Part shown: one piece after another, positions 8,804 to 18,099 of the stretch
How positions within the stretch are numbered: the stretch's first letter is position 1
How the letters are laid out: every line of letters starts with the position of its first letter
Assembly (NCBI GenBank): GCA_025765615.1
Contig: JAIVFJ010000578.1
Span: forward strand, 1-22,679
DNA length: 22,679 nt
Direction: 5' to 3'
Source of the DNA: Zopfochytrium polystomum
Taxonomy: Eukaryota > Chytridiomycota > Chytridiomycetes > Chytridiales > Chytridiaceae
Made by a program: the position numbers and the translations under genes
The notes under the pieces: generated by a model
Told to the model about the DNA's origin: nothing
The model's input: only the letters and a program-made list of their open reading frames with translations
The model's database searches: none

Positions 8804-9787
8804 TTACTTGAAGTCTGGGACGCTTGAGGACTACCCACGAAAGGCGGTGTAAATAGAACGCGAGCAATTCAGCAAACAGAAGTACAGGACCCACCATCAA
8901 CAACCCAATGATCAAGCCTACAGCGAGTACAACAAAAGTTAGTCTGCAATGAAAAGTAGGGCGCGAATTTCCCATCTGCTCACCGAAAAGTCCAATAATA
9001 CTGCCGAAAATCTCGACGATCAGCACCTTCACGAAAAGCTGGCCGTCCGCGGCGTCGGCGATGGCGCAAGTAGCTCCAGTAACACCGACGCAGAGGCCAC
9101 AAAAAATGTTGGAGAGGCCAACGGTCAGTCCTGCCCAGAAAAGTGCGTATCCTGTTCCAGGAGATTAAGGATTATATATTCAAGACTCGTGAGTAAGCTG
9201 GTGATGCCAAAATCAACTCTTCATAAATAAAACGAACCTGCGTAGTAGTTGTCAGGATGGAATCGGCTCTCTGGCTCTCCCTGGATCAGCTTAGACGAAA
9301 ATACAATCGCCATTATCAGCCCGTAAATGGCAACGACTTCGCAAAAAATAATGCTTGATGATCATTTCATAGTGGAGGAATCGCGTCAATCGCTATAGAA
9401 TGCGGGTATGTCACACGAGAAAGCAGCCGAACCTGATCAGGTTCTTCGTGCGAATTCTCGGTGCCTTTACCGCGGCACCGACAAGCGAGGACCCTGTAAT
9501 GTAGATGCCGCTATCCCCGCAAAAGGAGAAATGTCCGTGTGAATTATGGAAGAACAGGAACTCCTGGATAGCGATGGAAGCACACACCTTGCGGCGCCGA
9601 CAACGCTCAGCGCAACGACCAAACTCGTTCCGATTAGCGCCCACGAGTACGGCGACGTGTCCGTCAGGAATCCGCCCACGTCGAACCATTGCCCGCGACC
9701 GGTAAACAAAGCGTTCAGACCAACTGAGAGGGCTAGGAATCCCGCCGTGTAGGCGATGTAACCGGTCTTCGTTGTTGGGTAGACCAT
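8804..9787 (-). CDS. VMA16: V-type H+-ATPase proteolipid subunit c'' (Vma16-like), six exons
   Basis: Exons 9787-9588, 9510-9433, 9353-9238, 9151-8984, 8917-8895 and 8830-8804 join in phase to 203 aa, about the length of fungal Vma16. It is an integral subunit of the V0 proton ring that acidifies vacuoles and endosomes. Five hydrophobic segments are expected. The series [49 protein letters not shown] and [13 protein letters not shown] is diagnostic, and the proton-carrying Glu is E98 in FCEVVAIYG. The last two exons are tiny (23 and 27 nt) and give the usual short tail, here [11 protein letters not shown]. Without the final intron (8894-8831, a fair GTGGGT donor) the frame would run on to 8622 into the rhodanese gene, adding about 80 unlikely residues. 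Two introns use GTTCG donors. It lies head-to-tail with the rhodanese gene. Confidence 0.94.
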
Positions 9788-10910
9788 GATTGTTTACAGG
9801 TCTTGGCGTGGTTTGTCGCGCTTTTTTCGTGTAGAAATAGGGGTGGGTCAGAATCGGATAAGGTAAAGTAGCAATCGGCTTCCGTCTTTAAGAAAAAACT
9901 GGAGAGCTCGAAAGAGCTGAAAGGTGCGATGACGGGAAGCAGACGGAGAGCGGAGGCGTTTCCACGTTTTCGATCCCACAGTCGATTGCGCGATCGCGTC
10001 TCAACGTTCAATCAAGACGGATGGTTCTGATTGGATAGAGGAGCTGCGAATGTGTCCAATCGACAACGTGCTACTAGCGAGGAAGTACCGCGATGCCGAT
10101 TTCGAGGTTTGACGGCAAAGGGACTGTGGGCCGCAGGTGATAGTTCCGGCACGACGCGATCTCCACTTCCAGCCCACCTGTCGCTCAGAAAATTTGCACC
10201 GCCACTCGAGATGAGTTTGACAAGGGTGGCAACTTCTTCAGAGAGAGCATCCACATCCATGGGCGCTATTTTAATTCCGCGAGGAAAAAGGTCAACTAAT
10301 TGGCAACTAGTTGCGATTTTCCTGCAAAAACAACGGTATTGGTGTGTTTCAGCGAGGAAGTAGTACCCCTCGAGAGCGGTCGGCGGCAGCGAGGACCTGG
10401 TCTTGCTGTCCTTGTGGCCCACTCGTGCTCGAGAAACTCGCTCAAAGCACTGGCAGTTGTCGTCAGTGCGTCGTCGCCGCGTTATCGTTCGCCGTGGCCG
10501 CGGGGGCGGCTATTGCAGTTGTAATGGGCTATTCACGGTTGTGGACTGCGAGCCGAAAAAATTCATGATTATAGTCCATGCTAATCCTAATTCTAACCCG
10601 ATTCCTGACCTGAAACTGAAAAGGAGGAACCCAAGCAGACGTCATGAAGTCTGTCGTCCTTTCTTTCTCTTTCTTCAAAAGTTTCATTATTGTGGGTCGT
10701 GCCCTGATCGTGGTGAAAGGGGCGCGGTGAGTCCAATAAAAAAGTGTTTCCCCCAAAATCTTTGTCAATTGGCCGTTGTTCTCATCTACCGCCGAGTGTT
10801 CGCCCGCAGCACGAGCTCGCCAGTGACATGAAAAGATGTGTGGTGCCTTCAAGCCAGTCACTCAGCTCGACCACTCAGGCTTTTGCGCTGTTTCTGCCAT
10901 TCTGGCTGCA
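9788..10910. other. promoter side of the V-ATPase gene; no resolved gene
   Basis: About 1.1 kb in which no coding model could be completed. CCAAT-type motifs occur (ATTGG at about 10030, CCAAT at about 10057). A minus-strand ATG at 10260 opens an 83-codon frame to 10012 starting MDVDALSEEVATLVKL, which has a helix-like amphipathic start and could be the first exon of a small gene; a GTGGGC donor follows the residues NFLSDR. Downstream exons were not found, so it is left unresolved. Other frames lack ATG or plausible composition. Confidence 0.4.
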
Positions 10911-11416
10911 CTGTTTGTAAACAGTCTACTCTGAGTGAGTGAGTGGAAGGAGTGAATGAAGTGGAGATGTGTGTTTGTGGGTGGTACTTCTCCCCAATTG
11001 GAGAGAAAGAGAAAAAACTCTATTATGAACAGTTGATACATAATGATGATATGCATGCTGTAATAGTTGCTGTTAGGCGGAACTGACTGGTTAGCAGCAA
11101 GAGGCACAAGACGGACCTGAACCTATTGTGACTGTCAGTTATTGTTCTCACAATGCCCATGGGAGAGCAAGCACCGCCAATGCAGACCTGGGCGCTGGCT
11201 TGCGCTGATGACAAATACTCCGAGTATTAAGTGGAACAGAAACTCAGTGTCAACAGTTTTCCTCCTCCTCTGCTCAAGCAGATAATATAGGAGAGGTTTT
11301 ACCCTGTGTGTCAGGAACAGGGCAGGACAGGACAAGGCAGACAAGGAACTGAGAGGAGTGATGATGTATTGGAAACAATAATTCACTTGAGGGATGGGAC
11401 AGGTCCCCCATCCCCC

Positions 11417-11423
11417 TTTTATA
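11417..11423 (-). promoter_or_regulatory. LTR TATA box
   Basis: TATAAAA on the minus strand within GGTATAAAAGGGGG, downstream of the heat-shock elements. It sets the transcriptional direction of the LTR as minus. Confidence 0.65.
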
Positions 11424-11455
11424 CCTTTTGAGAGTCTTCCTTGTCAAGACTCAAA

Positions 11456-11590
11456 GAAAGTTCCAGAAAGAGCAATTAGTAATACAATGATACCAATGAT
11501 ACCAATGACAACAAGACAAGTCAGGAAAGCAAAGAAGGTTCCAGAAGGTTCCACAAGGTTCCATGAAGGAATGTTCTAGAAGGTTCCAGA
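11456..11590. promoter_or_regulatory. heat-shock element (HSF-binding) array
   Basis: Alternating inverted nGAAn units at 5-bp spacing. GAAAGTTCCAGAA (11456-11468) has three perfect units. GAAGGTTCCAGAAGGTTC (11534-11551) and GAATGTTCTAGAAGGTTC (11569-11586) have four each, with degenerate units between them. The nearest array lies 33 bp upstream of the minus-strand TATA box, the spacing of a heat-inducible promoter. Heat-shock factor trimers bind such arrays; actual inducibility is inferred. Confidence 0.8.
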
Positions 11591-12050
11591 GGTTTCCAGA
11601 GGGTGATTCATAACACTGTGCCAGTCACACTTGCCTAGCAACTGTTACAGTGTGCATATCATCATTATGTATCAATAATTCATAACAGAGTTTTCTCTTT
11701 CTCTCCAAGTTGGGGAGAAGGACCACCTACAAACACAAATCTCCACTTCATTCACTCCTTCCACTCACTCACTCAGAGAAGACTGTTTACAGTTGCTAGG
11801 CAAGTGTGACCAGCACAGGATAAAAACTCTCCTATATTATCTGCTTGAGCAGCGGAGGAGGAAAACTGTTAACACTGGGTTTCTGTTCCACTTAATACTT
11901 GGAGTATTTGTCAACAGTGCAAGCCAGAGCCAGGTCTGCATTGGTGGTGGCTTGCTCTCCCATGGGCACTGTGAGAACAATAACTGACAGTCACAATAGG
12001 TTCAGGTCCAGCTTGTGCCACTTGCTGCTTACCAGTCAGTTCCGCCTGAC

Positions 12051-13339
12051 AGAAGGCAGACAAGATTTGTGCGAGGATTCAGCTCGCCCACCCACTTCTA
12101 CTCGCAGCTGAATACCTCGCTGCGTTTACTCATAATAAACACTCAACTGGCATTTACAGATGTCCCTAAGCTGCCTTATCTTACAAGCAATTCAGCTGGG
12201 AGCAATTCTAACGTGGGAATTGAAGCGCACGCTTCACCCCGCCTGTTCCCTTTTCCGGCCCCAAAGACGCAGACCCCCCTCTTCCATCGCTCTCTGTCCT
12301 TTGTAACTGTCCAGGACTCGAGACGTTGTCGCTGCCAGTCACAACGACATCAGAGGAAAAGCTAGTGCCGATTGTAGAGGGCAGAAGAAATCAACAGCGC
12401 TCTGAATTCAAACTTTGACTAAACGTATATGCAGTGTTACTTGGAGAGCACTAGCGTCTGAACTGCTTGCTATAAAAGCTGCTGGCTTGCTGTGTGGCGC
12501 TGAAAGGAGGGGGGGATCAGGTTGTGCATTGACAAGGCACAACAGAACCATTCCTTGTCACAGGACAGATCACGTGTTTATTAAGGAAACAACAACTGTG
12601 CAGATTCAACTGCGGTTTTGACAGAATCCACAATCCACAATCCACAACCATTTTCACGCAAGCAAATGGGGAATGGTTCAGTGTCATGTGGATATGGGAA
12701 AGACAGCGCAGCCTCAGTGTTCCGTTTTTGGCTTTCCTTTTTTTTGATTTCCTTTTTTTTTCTTTTTGTGCAAGCAGCACCAACATCATCATATGTAAGC
12801 AAATGTCCAGCAAATAATGTGCATGGAGGACGTAACGGAACATCTCTTCCTGAAAAAATTCATCGAAAAAGGCAACAAGAAAGGGCGTGGAAATCTCTGA
12901 TTGGCTCCTTTCACAATTGAATGGAGAACAAAAATTCCTGAGAGGCAATCTTCCAATCCTGTCCGTTCTCAGATTTTTCTGGACTCCAAAGCGCGAGGGA
13001 GAGGGAACGACAGAGACAAGAACGTGTGCGTTAGCATGTGTACGTGATGAGAGACAGGCTTGGCGCCGTGGGTCGAGCCTGTCTGCTTACCAGTCTCTTT
13101 TTTGGAACTGGTCCCGTGATTTCGGTGAAAATGAAGTTCGAGAAACAAAACGTAGCAAAAACCAAACACCCCAGAAAAAAAAAGCCCAACCACGATTTCC
13201 ATCTGTATTTCTCGTTCTTCATTCCTTTTCTTTTTTTGCTTTGTTTATGCGGACCGCGTCCCGAACAATATAAAAGCTTGCGGCTCGATATTCTCTCTCC
13301 CTCGTCACCTCTCCATTCTCGAAAGTACCTCAGCCCACC
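12051..13339. other. unassigned DNA and upstream region of the sugar transporter
   Basis: No gene could be supported. It contains a TATA-like TATAAAAG near 12471, three tandem ATCCACA units (about 12625-12646) and T-rich tracts (12735-12770). A minus-strand frame at 12517-12948 begins with TTG and is rich in Lys runs from T tracts. The last 100 bases form the transporter promoter. Confidence 0.5.
13269..13275 (+). promoter_or_regulatory. TATA box of the MFS transporter
   Basis: TATAAAA, 65 bases before the ATG at 13340. Just upstream, GGACCGCGT (13251-13259) is identical to a 9-mer in the central promoter of the Harbinger-like element (2210-2218). Confidence 0.6.
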
Positions 13340-14866
13340 ATGCCCGCGGGAAGTCAACTCTACAACATCCTGGTCTCCTTCACGGCCGGCGTCGGCGGTT
13401 TCTGCTTCGGCTGGGAAATCGGCGTAATCGGGTAAGTTGTCCTCAGAGGTTGGGAAGTGCTGCGGTTTTGTCCTTATTGCGTGCGATACCTGACGTGCCG
13501 CATCGATATCCACAGTCAAGTCCTGGGCATGCCAGACTTCATCTCCACGTTCAATGCTGGTGATACTGCCACCCAGTCTTGGATTGCGTCCGTCTTCCAA
13601 TTCGGCTGTGCCGCGAGCGCCTTCGCCTTTGCGTACCTTGCCGACATTATCGGTCGCAAGAGGTCCATCATGTTCGCAGGCCTCGCTTTCGCCGTCGGCG
13701 GTGCCATGCAGGCCGGCGCCAGCCAGCTCGCTGTTCTCATCATTGGCCGCATCATCTCTGGTTTCGCCATCGGTGCTGCCTCCACCACTGTCCCGATGTA
13801 CCTCGCTGAGTGCGCGCCCGCCCAGAACCGCGGCTCCGTCACTGTCATCTACCAGCTCATGATCACTGCCGGTATCCTCATTGCTGGTTCCATCAACGCC
13901 GGTATCATTGGCTCCGAACTCCAGACCAACTCCACCGGCTGGCGTGTTGCCCTCGGCCTCCAGATCATCCCCGCCCTGCTCCTCCTCGGTCTTATGTTCA
14001 GCGTCCCGTTCTCTCCTCGCTGGCTTGTCCGCAAGGGCCGCAACGACGAGGCTCTTGATACCATTGCCCGTCTCCGTGCCCTTCCCAAGGACCACGCGGA
14101 AGTCAAGGACGAATACGACCTTATCATCGAGGACTTCCGTCTCGAGCAGTCCGTCGGCGACGCCGGCTGGGGTGAGGTCTTCAAGGGCTCTAACGGTCGC
14201 CGCGTCTTCATCGGCGTCATGAACCAGGCCATGCAGCAGCTCACTGGTATCAACGTCATCACCTACTTCCAGCCCCAGCTGTACGCCATCATTGGCTTCG
14301 GCCCTGTCCTCGCTCAGCAGGTCCTTCCCGTCGTCTTCGACTTCGCGAACTTCATCTTCACCTTCATCGGTATGTTCACCATCGACCGCTTCGGCCGCAA
14401 GTTCCTCCTCACTTGGGGTGGTGTCTGCATGTCCCTTGGTCTCGCGATGACCTACGGTTTCGGCAAGGCCACTCAGTCCGGCGCTGGCTCTGCCCTCGCG
14501 TACATCTCCTACGTCGGTATCATCGTCTTCGACTTGGGTTTCTCCTCGACCTGGGGCCCGGTCGTCTGGTCGTACCAGGCTGAGATCTTCCCCATGCGCA
14601 TCCGCTCCAAGGGTGTTGCGCTCTCGACCATGTCCAACTGGCTTGTCGGTGCCATCATCACCTGGGCGGAGCCGTACCTGTCCCGCGACCTCGGTGTCAA
14701 CGTCTACATCATCTACCTGTGCTTCTGCGCCCTCTCTGTGCCCTGGACCGTTTTCTTCGTCCCCGAGACTCGTGGCAAGACCCTCGAGGAGCTCGGAGAG
14801 GTGTTCGGCGACAAGGTTGCTCACCTCGACCACCAGACCGAGGGCGACCTTTCGGCCAAGAACTGA
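13340..14866 (+). CDS. MFS sugar (hexose) transporter, sugar porter family
   Basis: Exons 13340-13431 and 13516-14866 give 480 aa. The intron has a GTAAGT donor and CAG acceptor in phase 2. The ATG sits in a CCACCATGC context. The protein is a 12-helix plasma-membrane sugar porter. Seen in order: the TM1 motif GGFCFGWEIGVIG, LADIIGRKRS after TM2, a GRIISGFAIG helix, YLAECAP, SPRWLVRKGR at the end of the first half, MQQLTGINVITYF in TM7, DRFGRKFL, and PETRGKTLEEL at the C-terminal end. QQLTGIN and PETRGKTLEE are typical of fungal monosaccharide transporters taking up glucose or related sugars with protons; the exact substrate is not readable. The usual PESPRWL is FSPRWL here. Codon use is strongly biased to C-ending codons, unlike the neighbours, suggesting high expression or different ancestry. 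AATAAA at 15053-15058 is a candidate poly(A) signal. Confidence 0.95.
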
Positions 14867-16076
14867 AGCGCGGCGCGATAGACATCGAAGAGCCATCTGC
14901 GTCCCGCTATCTTCTGTGTATAACTGTTTGTCTCCCTTATTTTCGATCAAATTGTAAAGCCGTCTTAAATTCGCACGACAGCTCCTTCTGCCCTCCAATT
15001 GTTTAAATCTGAAATGTCAACTTGCAGAGGAATAGCCGCCAGAACCTCTTCGAATAAAACTGCTCCAATCCCAAATGGGACCACCCAAGCCTTTAAGTTT
15101 TTTTTTTATTTTGCATCCCCCAAGCAAAAAACCAGCGCATGATGGCTTAGCTCGGTCGCTGATTGGCTGCGCTGGTATTGCTTTCACGATGCGCTGGCTT
15201 CTCTGCGCACACGCACGAAAAGGAGAGGGGGAAATTTTCCTGGCGCCCACAATAACACTTTCGGCAATTGCTGCGTTGGAATGTAGTCCTTCGTTCACCA
15301 GGCTTTCCCTGCCGCCTGTTTTTCGGTACTGCTGAGCCTTTATGCAATCCGTGGGCCTTTCCACGCTTGGAGTGATAAATGCAATCAAATCGATACAAAC
15401 GCCTTCCAGATGTTTGTGAGTTTTAAGAGCGTGCTTGCCTTTTTTAGCTGCCGCTGATGGACATTCGCAGCTCGAGCCAATGCGCCTGGCGATGGTCTTC
15501 TCGGCACAGACCGAACCAACACCTGCAGCAAGCCAAAGCATCCATCATTTTTTCATGGAAGATCCGAATGCCATTCCTCACTGCCAAGGGGAAAAAATGT
15601 AGCTGCAGAGCCGCAAATGATTCTCGAGAAGGGGTCGTTCCGAACGAAATGTCGCGACGACGGCAATGACGGCCAACAGAGCTCAACGGACGGTCTGTCA
15701 TACGACACTTCGGCGGCGCTGAAACTTTCCAACGACTCATCCTTGTCGCAAGTTGCTCGCCGGACCGCAATTCGTCCCTTCTTCGCCATTATTGCCGCAG
15801 CAACCACTACTACAATGGTCTCTCCCTCTGCCAGTCTTATCGGCAGTACCACTCCATCGGGCACACGACATCAGGCGTAGCTGCGTGGCTGTCTTCTCGA
15901 GGAAACAGTAGTGCGACCAAGCGAAAGGTGACGCTCGCCCCGTCTCCCGATTCTAACCCTTGATGAAGTGGAGGCGACACAGCACGCCGCCGGGGCGAAA
16001 ACCGCTACCTGGGCAATTATCTGAGCGGGTTGTGAAGCGCCAAATAGTCTGAGTGTATTTTTTGTCTTGCGCCAAA
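14867..16076. other. intergenic region with weak, unresolved coding signals
   Basis: It holds the transporter 3' end with AATAAA at 15053-15058. A minus-strand ATG frame (15541-15017, 174 codons) is open but not recognised. Between about 15550 and 15960 both strands carry plausible frames. A minus-strand frame starts after a TGA near 15864 and contains GETIVVVVAAAIMAKKGRIAV. A plus-strand frame without ATG ends at 15963 with SATKRKVTLAPSPDSNP. Both cannot be real as simple genes, and no splice model was decisive. Confidence 0.4.
15017..15541 (-). CDS. hypothetical open reading frame, 174 aa
   Basis: An ATG-initiated frame on the minus strand, facing the 3' end of the sugar transporter. No domain, signal peptide or membrane segment was recognised. 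The composition is mixed, with a basic C-terminal part containing a Lys run from an A/T tract. The transporter poly(A) signal on the other strand lies inside it. It may be fortuitous; confidence is low. Confidence 0.2.
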   Translation of the reverse strand: MLWLAAGVGSVCAEKTIARRIGSSCECPSAAAKKGKHALKTHKHLEGVCIDLIAFITPSVERPTDCIKAQQYRKTGGRESLVNEGLHSNAAIAESVIVGARKISPSPFRACAQRSQRIVKAIPAQPISDRAKPSCAGFLLGGCKIKKKLKGLGGPIWDWSSFIRRGSGGYSSAS

Positions 16077-17654
16077 ATGGAGAAAAGCATCCCCACAGCC
16101 GCTGGCGGTGCCGCTCAGTCCACCTCGGAGTCCTCAGCGGCCACTGTCGTTGCCGCAGCCGCAGCCGCAGCCGCCGCCGCCACGGACAGCGGCGATTTCA
16201 TTTTCGTGACAGGCCGCGGAGGTAACCTCGTTGTTGCCGTCAGCAAGTCGCATCGCGGCGAGACGAGGTGGCGGACGAGGGTCGAAACGAACAAGCTGGC
16301 AGGCCACGAAAACGCCCTTGTCCCACACCCGCCCACCAACACGCTCGTCGTCGGTGCGGGGAGCTACCTCTGTTCGCTGGATGCCGCCACGGGTAGACAT
16401 GCATGGTCTGCGTCCGAGCTCTGGGGATGGGGTACCGCAGGCCCGACCGTTGCTCTGGACTGCAGTGCGCTGGCCACTGCGCAAAGATTGGAAAGCTGGT
16501 ACCCCTCCGCCTCTGCCGGCGCCGCCGACGAGGAAAACGGCGCGGACCGGACGCTTCGCGATACGGTCTTTTGGGCTTCGAACTTCCAAGTTCGCGGGAT
16601 TCGGCTTTCGGACGGAGAAGACCGTTGGAGTTTCGAGAAGCCCGGGCTCGGAGAAGTTCCGACGATGCTCATCGAAGACGGGACTCTGTACGTAGGCGGG
16701 CTTGGAATCCTTTACGCGCTCGACGCACTGACCGGAAAGCACCTCTGGTCTGTCAGTCCAGGCGTTGCCGGCCAGTCGATCCTCGCGACCATGCGATCAA
16801 GCCCGCTCTACCGCCCTCGTAACTACGATCCCTCTTCGCCTGCTCGGGACCTTGAGGCGCCTTCACAGGAGAAAACATCCGCAAAAGAAACGAAAGCCTC
16901 CACCTCGGCTGCCGCCAACTCAAACTCACCTTTGTATGCTGGGAATCACTCAAAGATCCAACTAGCAGATTGCGAGTCGGGAAGCAAGGCTCCTCCCATC
17001 GACCTTAAGTGCTTCTCGTGGCGCCAGGGTCAGTGTACGGGGATCATTCCCCTCCCTTCCAGGAAGTGGATTCTGGCGCACTACGGCGCCACCCTCACAC
17101 TGTACAGCAGGGAGACCGGCACGAATGTATGGCAAAAGAAGCTCAAGGTGTTTGAATATCCTGTCACAGTGGTGGTCGGACCGGGAGCACCACCAACTCC
17201 GATCAGCCCGCACGCGGCGGAACCCGACAGTGATCGGCCTCCGCCTTACACTCAGAAGGCACCTCCGACGCCATCGTCATCGGCATTGTCATCGACGACT
17301 TTGCAGGCGTCGCCAACGGATCCAGCGGTGCCAGTGGGATACCGCATCTATGTGCATGTCTCCACAGCACTGTGGTGCGTGCATGCAGCTACCGGCTCCA
17401 TTGTTTGGATGCGCAAGTTGTCTGTTTGGGAGGACCCTGGATACCCCTTCCTCCTTGCCGACGCCGCCACAGAGCGCCTCTATGTGGCGGGCAGCAGAGC
17501 GGTCATGAGCTATGATGCGCGCAACGGCACACGCATCTGGAAGACCGGCGTCTTCAGCAATGTTATCTGCCTCGCCACCAACGAGCTGGGGAACGGCGAA
17601 ACAAACCGTTCTTCTTCAATTGGAATCAAGGAGCTCACCGCTCATTCCAGCTGA
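16077..17654 (+). CDS. PQQ-like (quinoprotein-type) beta-propeller protein
   Basis: A single-exon frame of 525 aa. The ATG at 16077 (AAAATGG) is used; the frame extends upstream only to a GTG at 16053. After an Ala-rich N-terminus (about residues 20-40), repeated blade motifs of the form x-D-x-x-T-G-x-x-x-W appear: SLDAATGRHAW (about 101), ALDALTGKHLW (about 215), LYSRETGTNVW (about 342), CVHAATGSIVW (about 433) and SYDARNGTRIW (about 478). LYVGGLGILYALD and RLYVAGSRAVMSYD are typical strands of PQQ/WD-like propellers found in fungal proteins of unknown role. Two Pro/Ser-rich loops (about 260-295 and 375-420) interrupt it. No signal peptide, membrane segment or PQQ-dehydrogenase catalytic signature is visible, so it is more likely a binding scaffold than an enzyme (inference). 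Confidence 0.78.
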   Translation: MEKSIPTAAGGAAQSTSESSAATVVAAAAAAAAAATDSGDFIFVTGRGGNLVVAVSKSHRGETRWRTRVETNKLAGHENALVPHPPTNTLVVGAGSYLCSLDAATGRHAWSASELWGWGTAGPTVALDCSALATAQRLESWYPSASAGAADEENGADRTLRDTVFWASNFQVRGIRLSDGEDRWSFEKPGLGEVPTMLIEDGTLYVGGLGILYALDALTGKHLWSVSPGVAGQSILATMRSSPLYRPRNYDPSSPARDLEAPSQEKTSAKETKASTSAAANSNSPLYAGNHSKIQLADCESGSKAPPIDLKCFSWRQGQCTGIIPLPSRKWILAHYGATLTLYSRETGTNVWQKKLKVFEYPVTVVVGPGAPPTPISPHAAEPDSDRPPPYTQKAPPTPSSSALSSTTLQASPTDPAVPVGYRIYVHVSTALWCVHAATGSIVWMRKLSVWEDPGYPFLLADAATERLYVAGSRAVMSYDARNGTRIWKTGVFSNVICLATNELGNGETNRSSSIGIKELTAHSS

Positions 17655-18099
17655 ATAAGGCGTTTACGATTGACTGTTTGTGATGACTTTGGTGTCGTTC
17701 GACGAACGTTTGTGTGGGGGTGGCGTTTCTTGACCCTTGGTTTTTTTTTTGGGGGCTTCAAGGACTGAATGAAAGACACTACTTACTTGCAGGAAGTGCC
17801 TCCTGGTTCAAAAGCTGGTTCAGAAGTGATCAAAACTCCGTTTTGCCTCTTTTCTCTTTTTCTTGGCCCCTCTTGCCCGCTTAGATTTTTTGCGTTTGTT
17901 GACAAAAAAGGGACGGAGACTGAGCGGCCAGTTTTGTTTGTCTACAAACCACGGAAGCAAACCAACCAGCTAGAGACACTGGGGGTGCAAAGACGTTTGT
18001 GCGCAGACAAAGGACGACGCCATATTTCTTTTTTTTTTTTTTTAACAAGTCAGAAGACAAGGACTTCGACTGAACACCTTCACCAAATGCCCGCCTAAG
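17655..18099. other. intergenic, T-rich; possible 5' region of the following gene
   Basis: Holds the 3' end of the propeller gene and a long T tract (about 18028-18043) ending TTAACAAG, which resembles a branch site and acceptor region. A first exon of the following secreted-type frame would lie here, but no donor could be chosen. Confidence 0.4.

Larger units (their letters stand above)
11309..11615 (-). mobile_element. solo LTR with heat-shock elements
   Basis: A 307-bp insertion, read on the minus strand as TGTTATGAAT...CCTGACA, with TG..CA ends. It is flanked by 5-bp direct repeats (plus-strand CTGTG at 11304-11308 and 11616-11620). The opposite arm of the surrounding palindrome (about 11790-11840) has the same flanks joined, with a single CACAG, and so shows the site before insertion. 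A TATA box (TATAAAA, 11423-11417) sits about 190 bp from the start with heat-shock-element arrays upstream, as in a U3 promoter. No internal retrotransposon genes or second LTR are adjacent, hence a solo LTR left by recombination. The superfamily cannot be assigned. Confidence 0.85.
10911..12050. repeat. palindromic repeat block with an LTR nested in one arm
   Basis: Two sequence blocks each occur twice in opposite orientation. Block A is at 10911-11071 (inverted) and about 11645-11787. Block B plus a boundary segment is at 11075-11308 with 11616-11650 (inverted) and at about 11783-12050. Removing the LTR at 11309-11615 leaves arms of roughly 270 bp flanking a core of about 130 bp. The innermost arm ends, 11616-11650 and 11783-11818, match in 28 of their first 30 bases. 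A further inverted copy of A abuts the left arm only. Matching short open frames on opposite strands are a by-product. This could be a fold-back element, a MITE inserted in a repeat, or an inverted duplication. No coding capacity was recognised. Confidence 0.85.

Noticed and set aside
11135..11987. Similar 60-80 codon open frames on opposite strands (for example YYLLEQRRRKTV)
   Set aside because: They are the two arms of the inverted repeat; starts are not consistently ATG and no protein family was recognised.
13031..14998. 655-codon open frame antisense to the sugar transporter
   Set aside because: It mirrors the codon bias of the MFS gene, contains no recognisable domain, and runs through the transporter intron and promoter.
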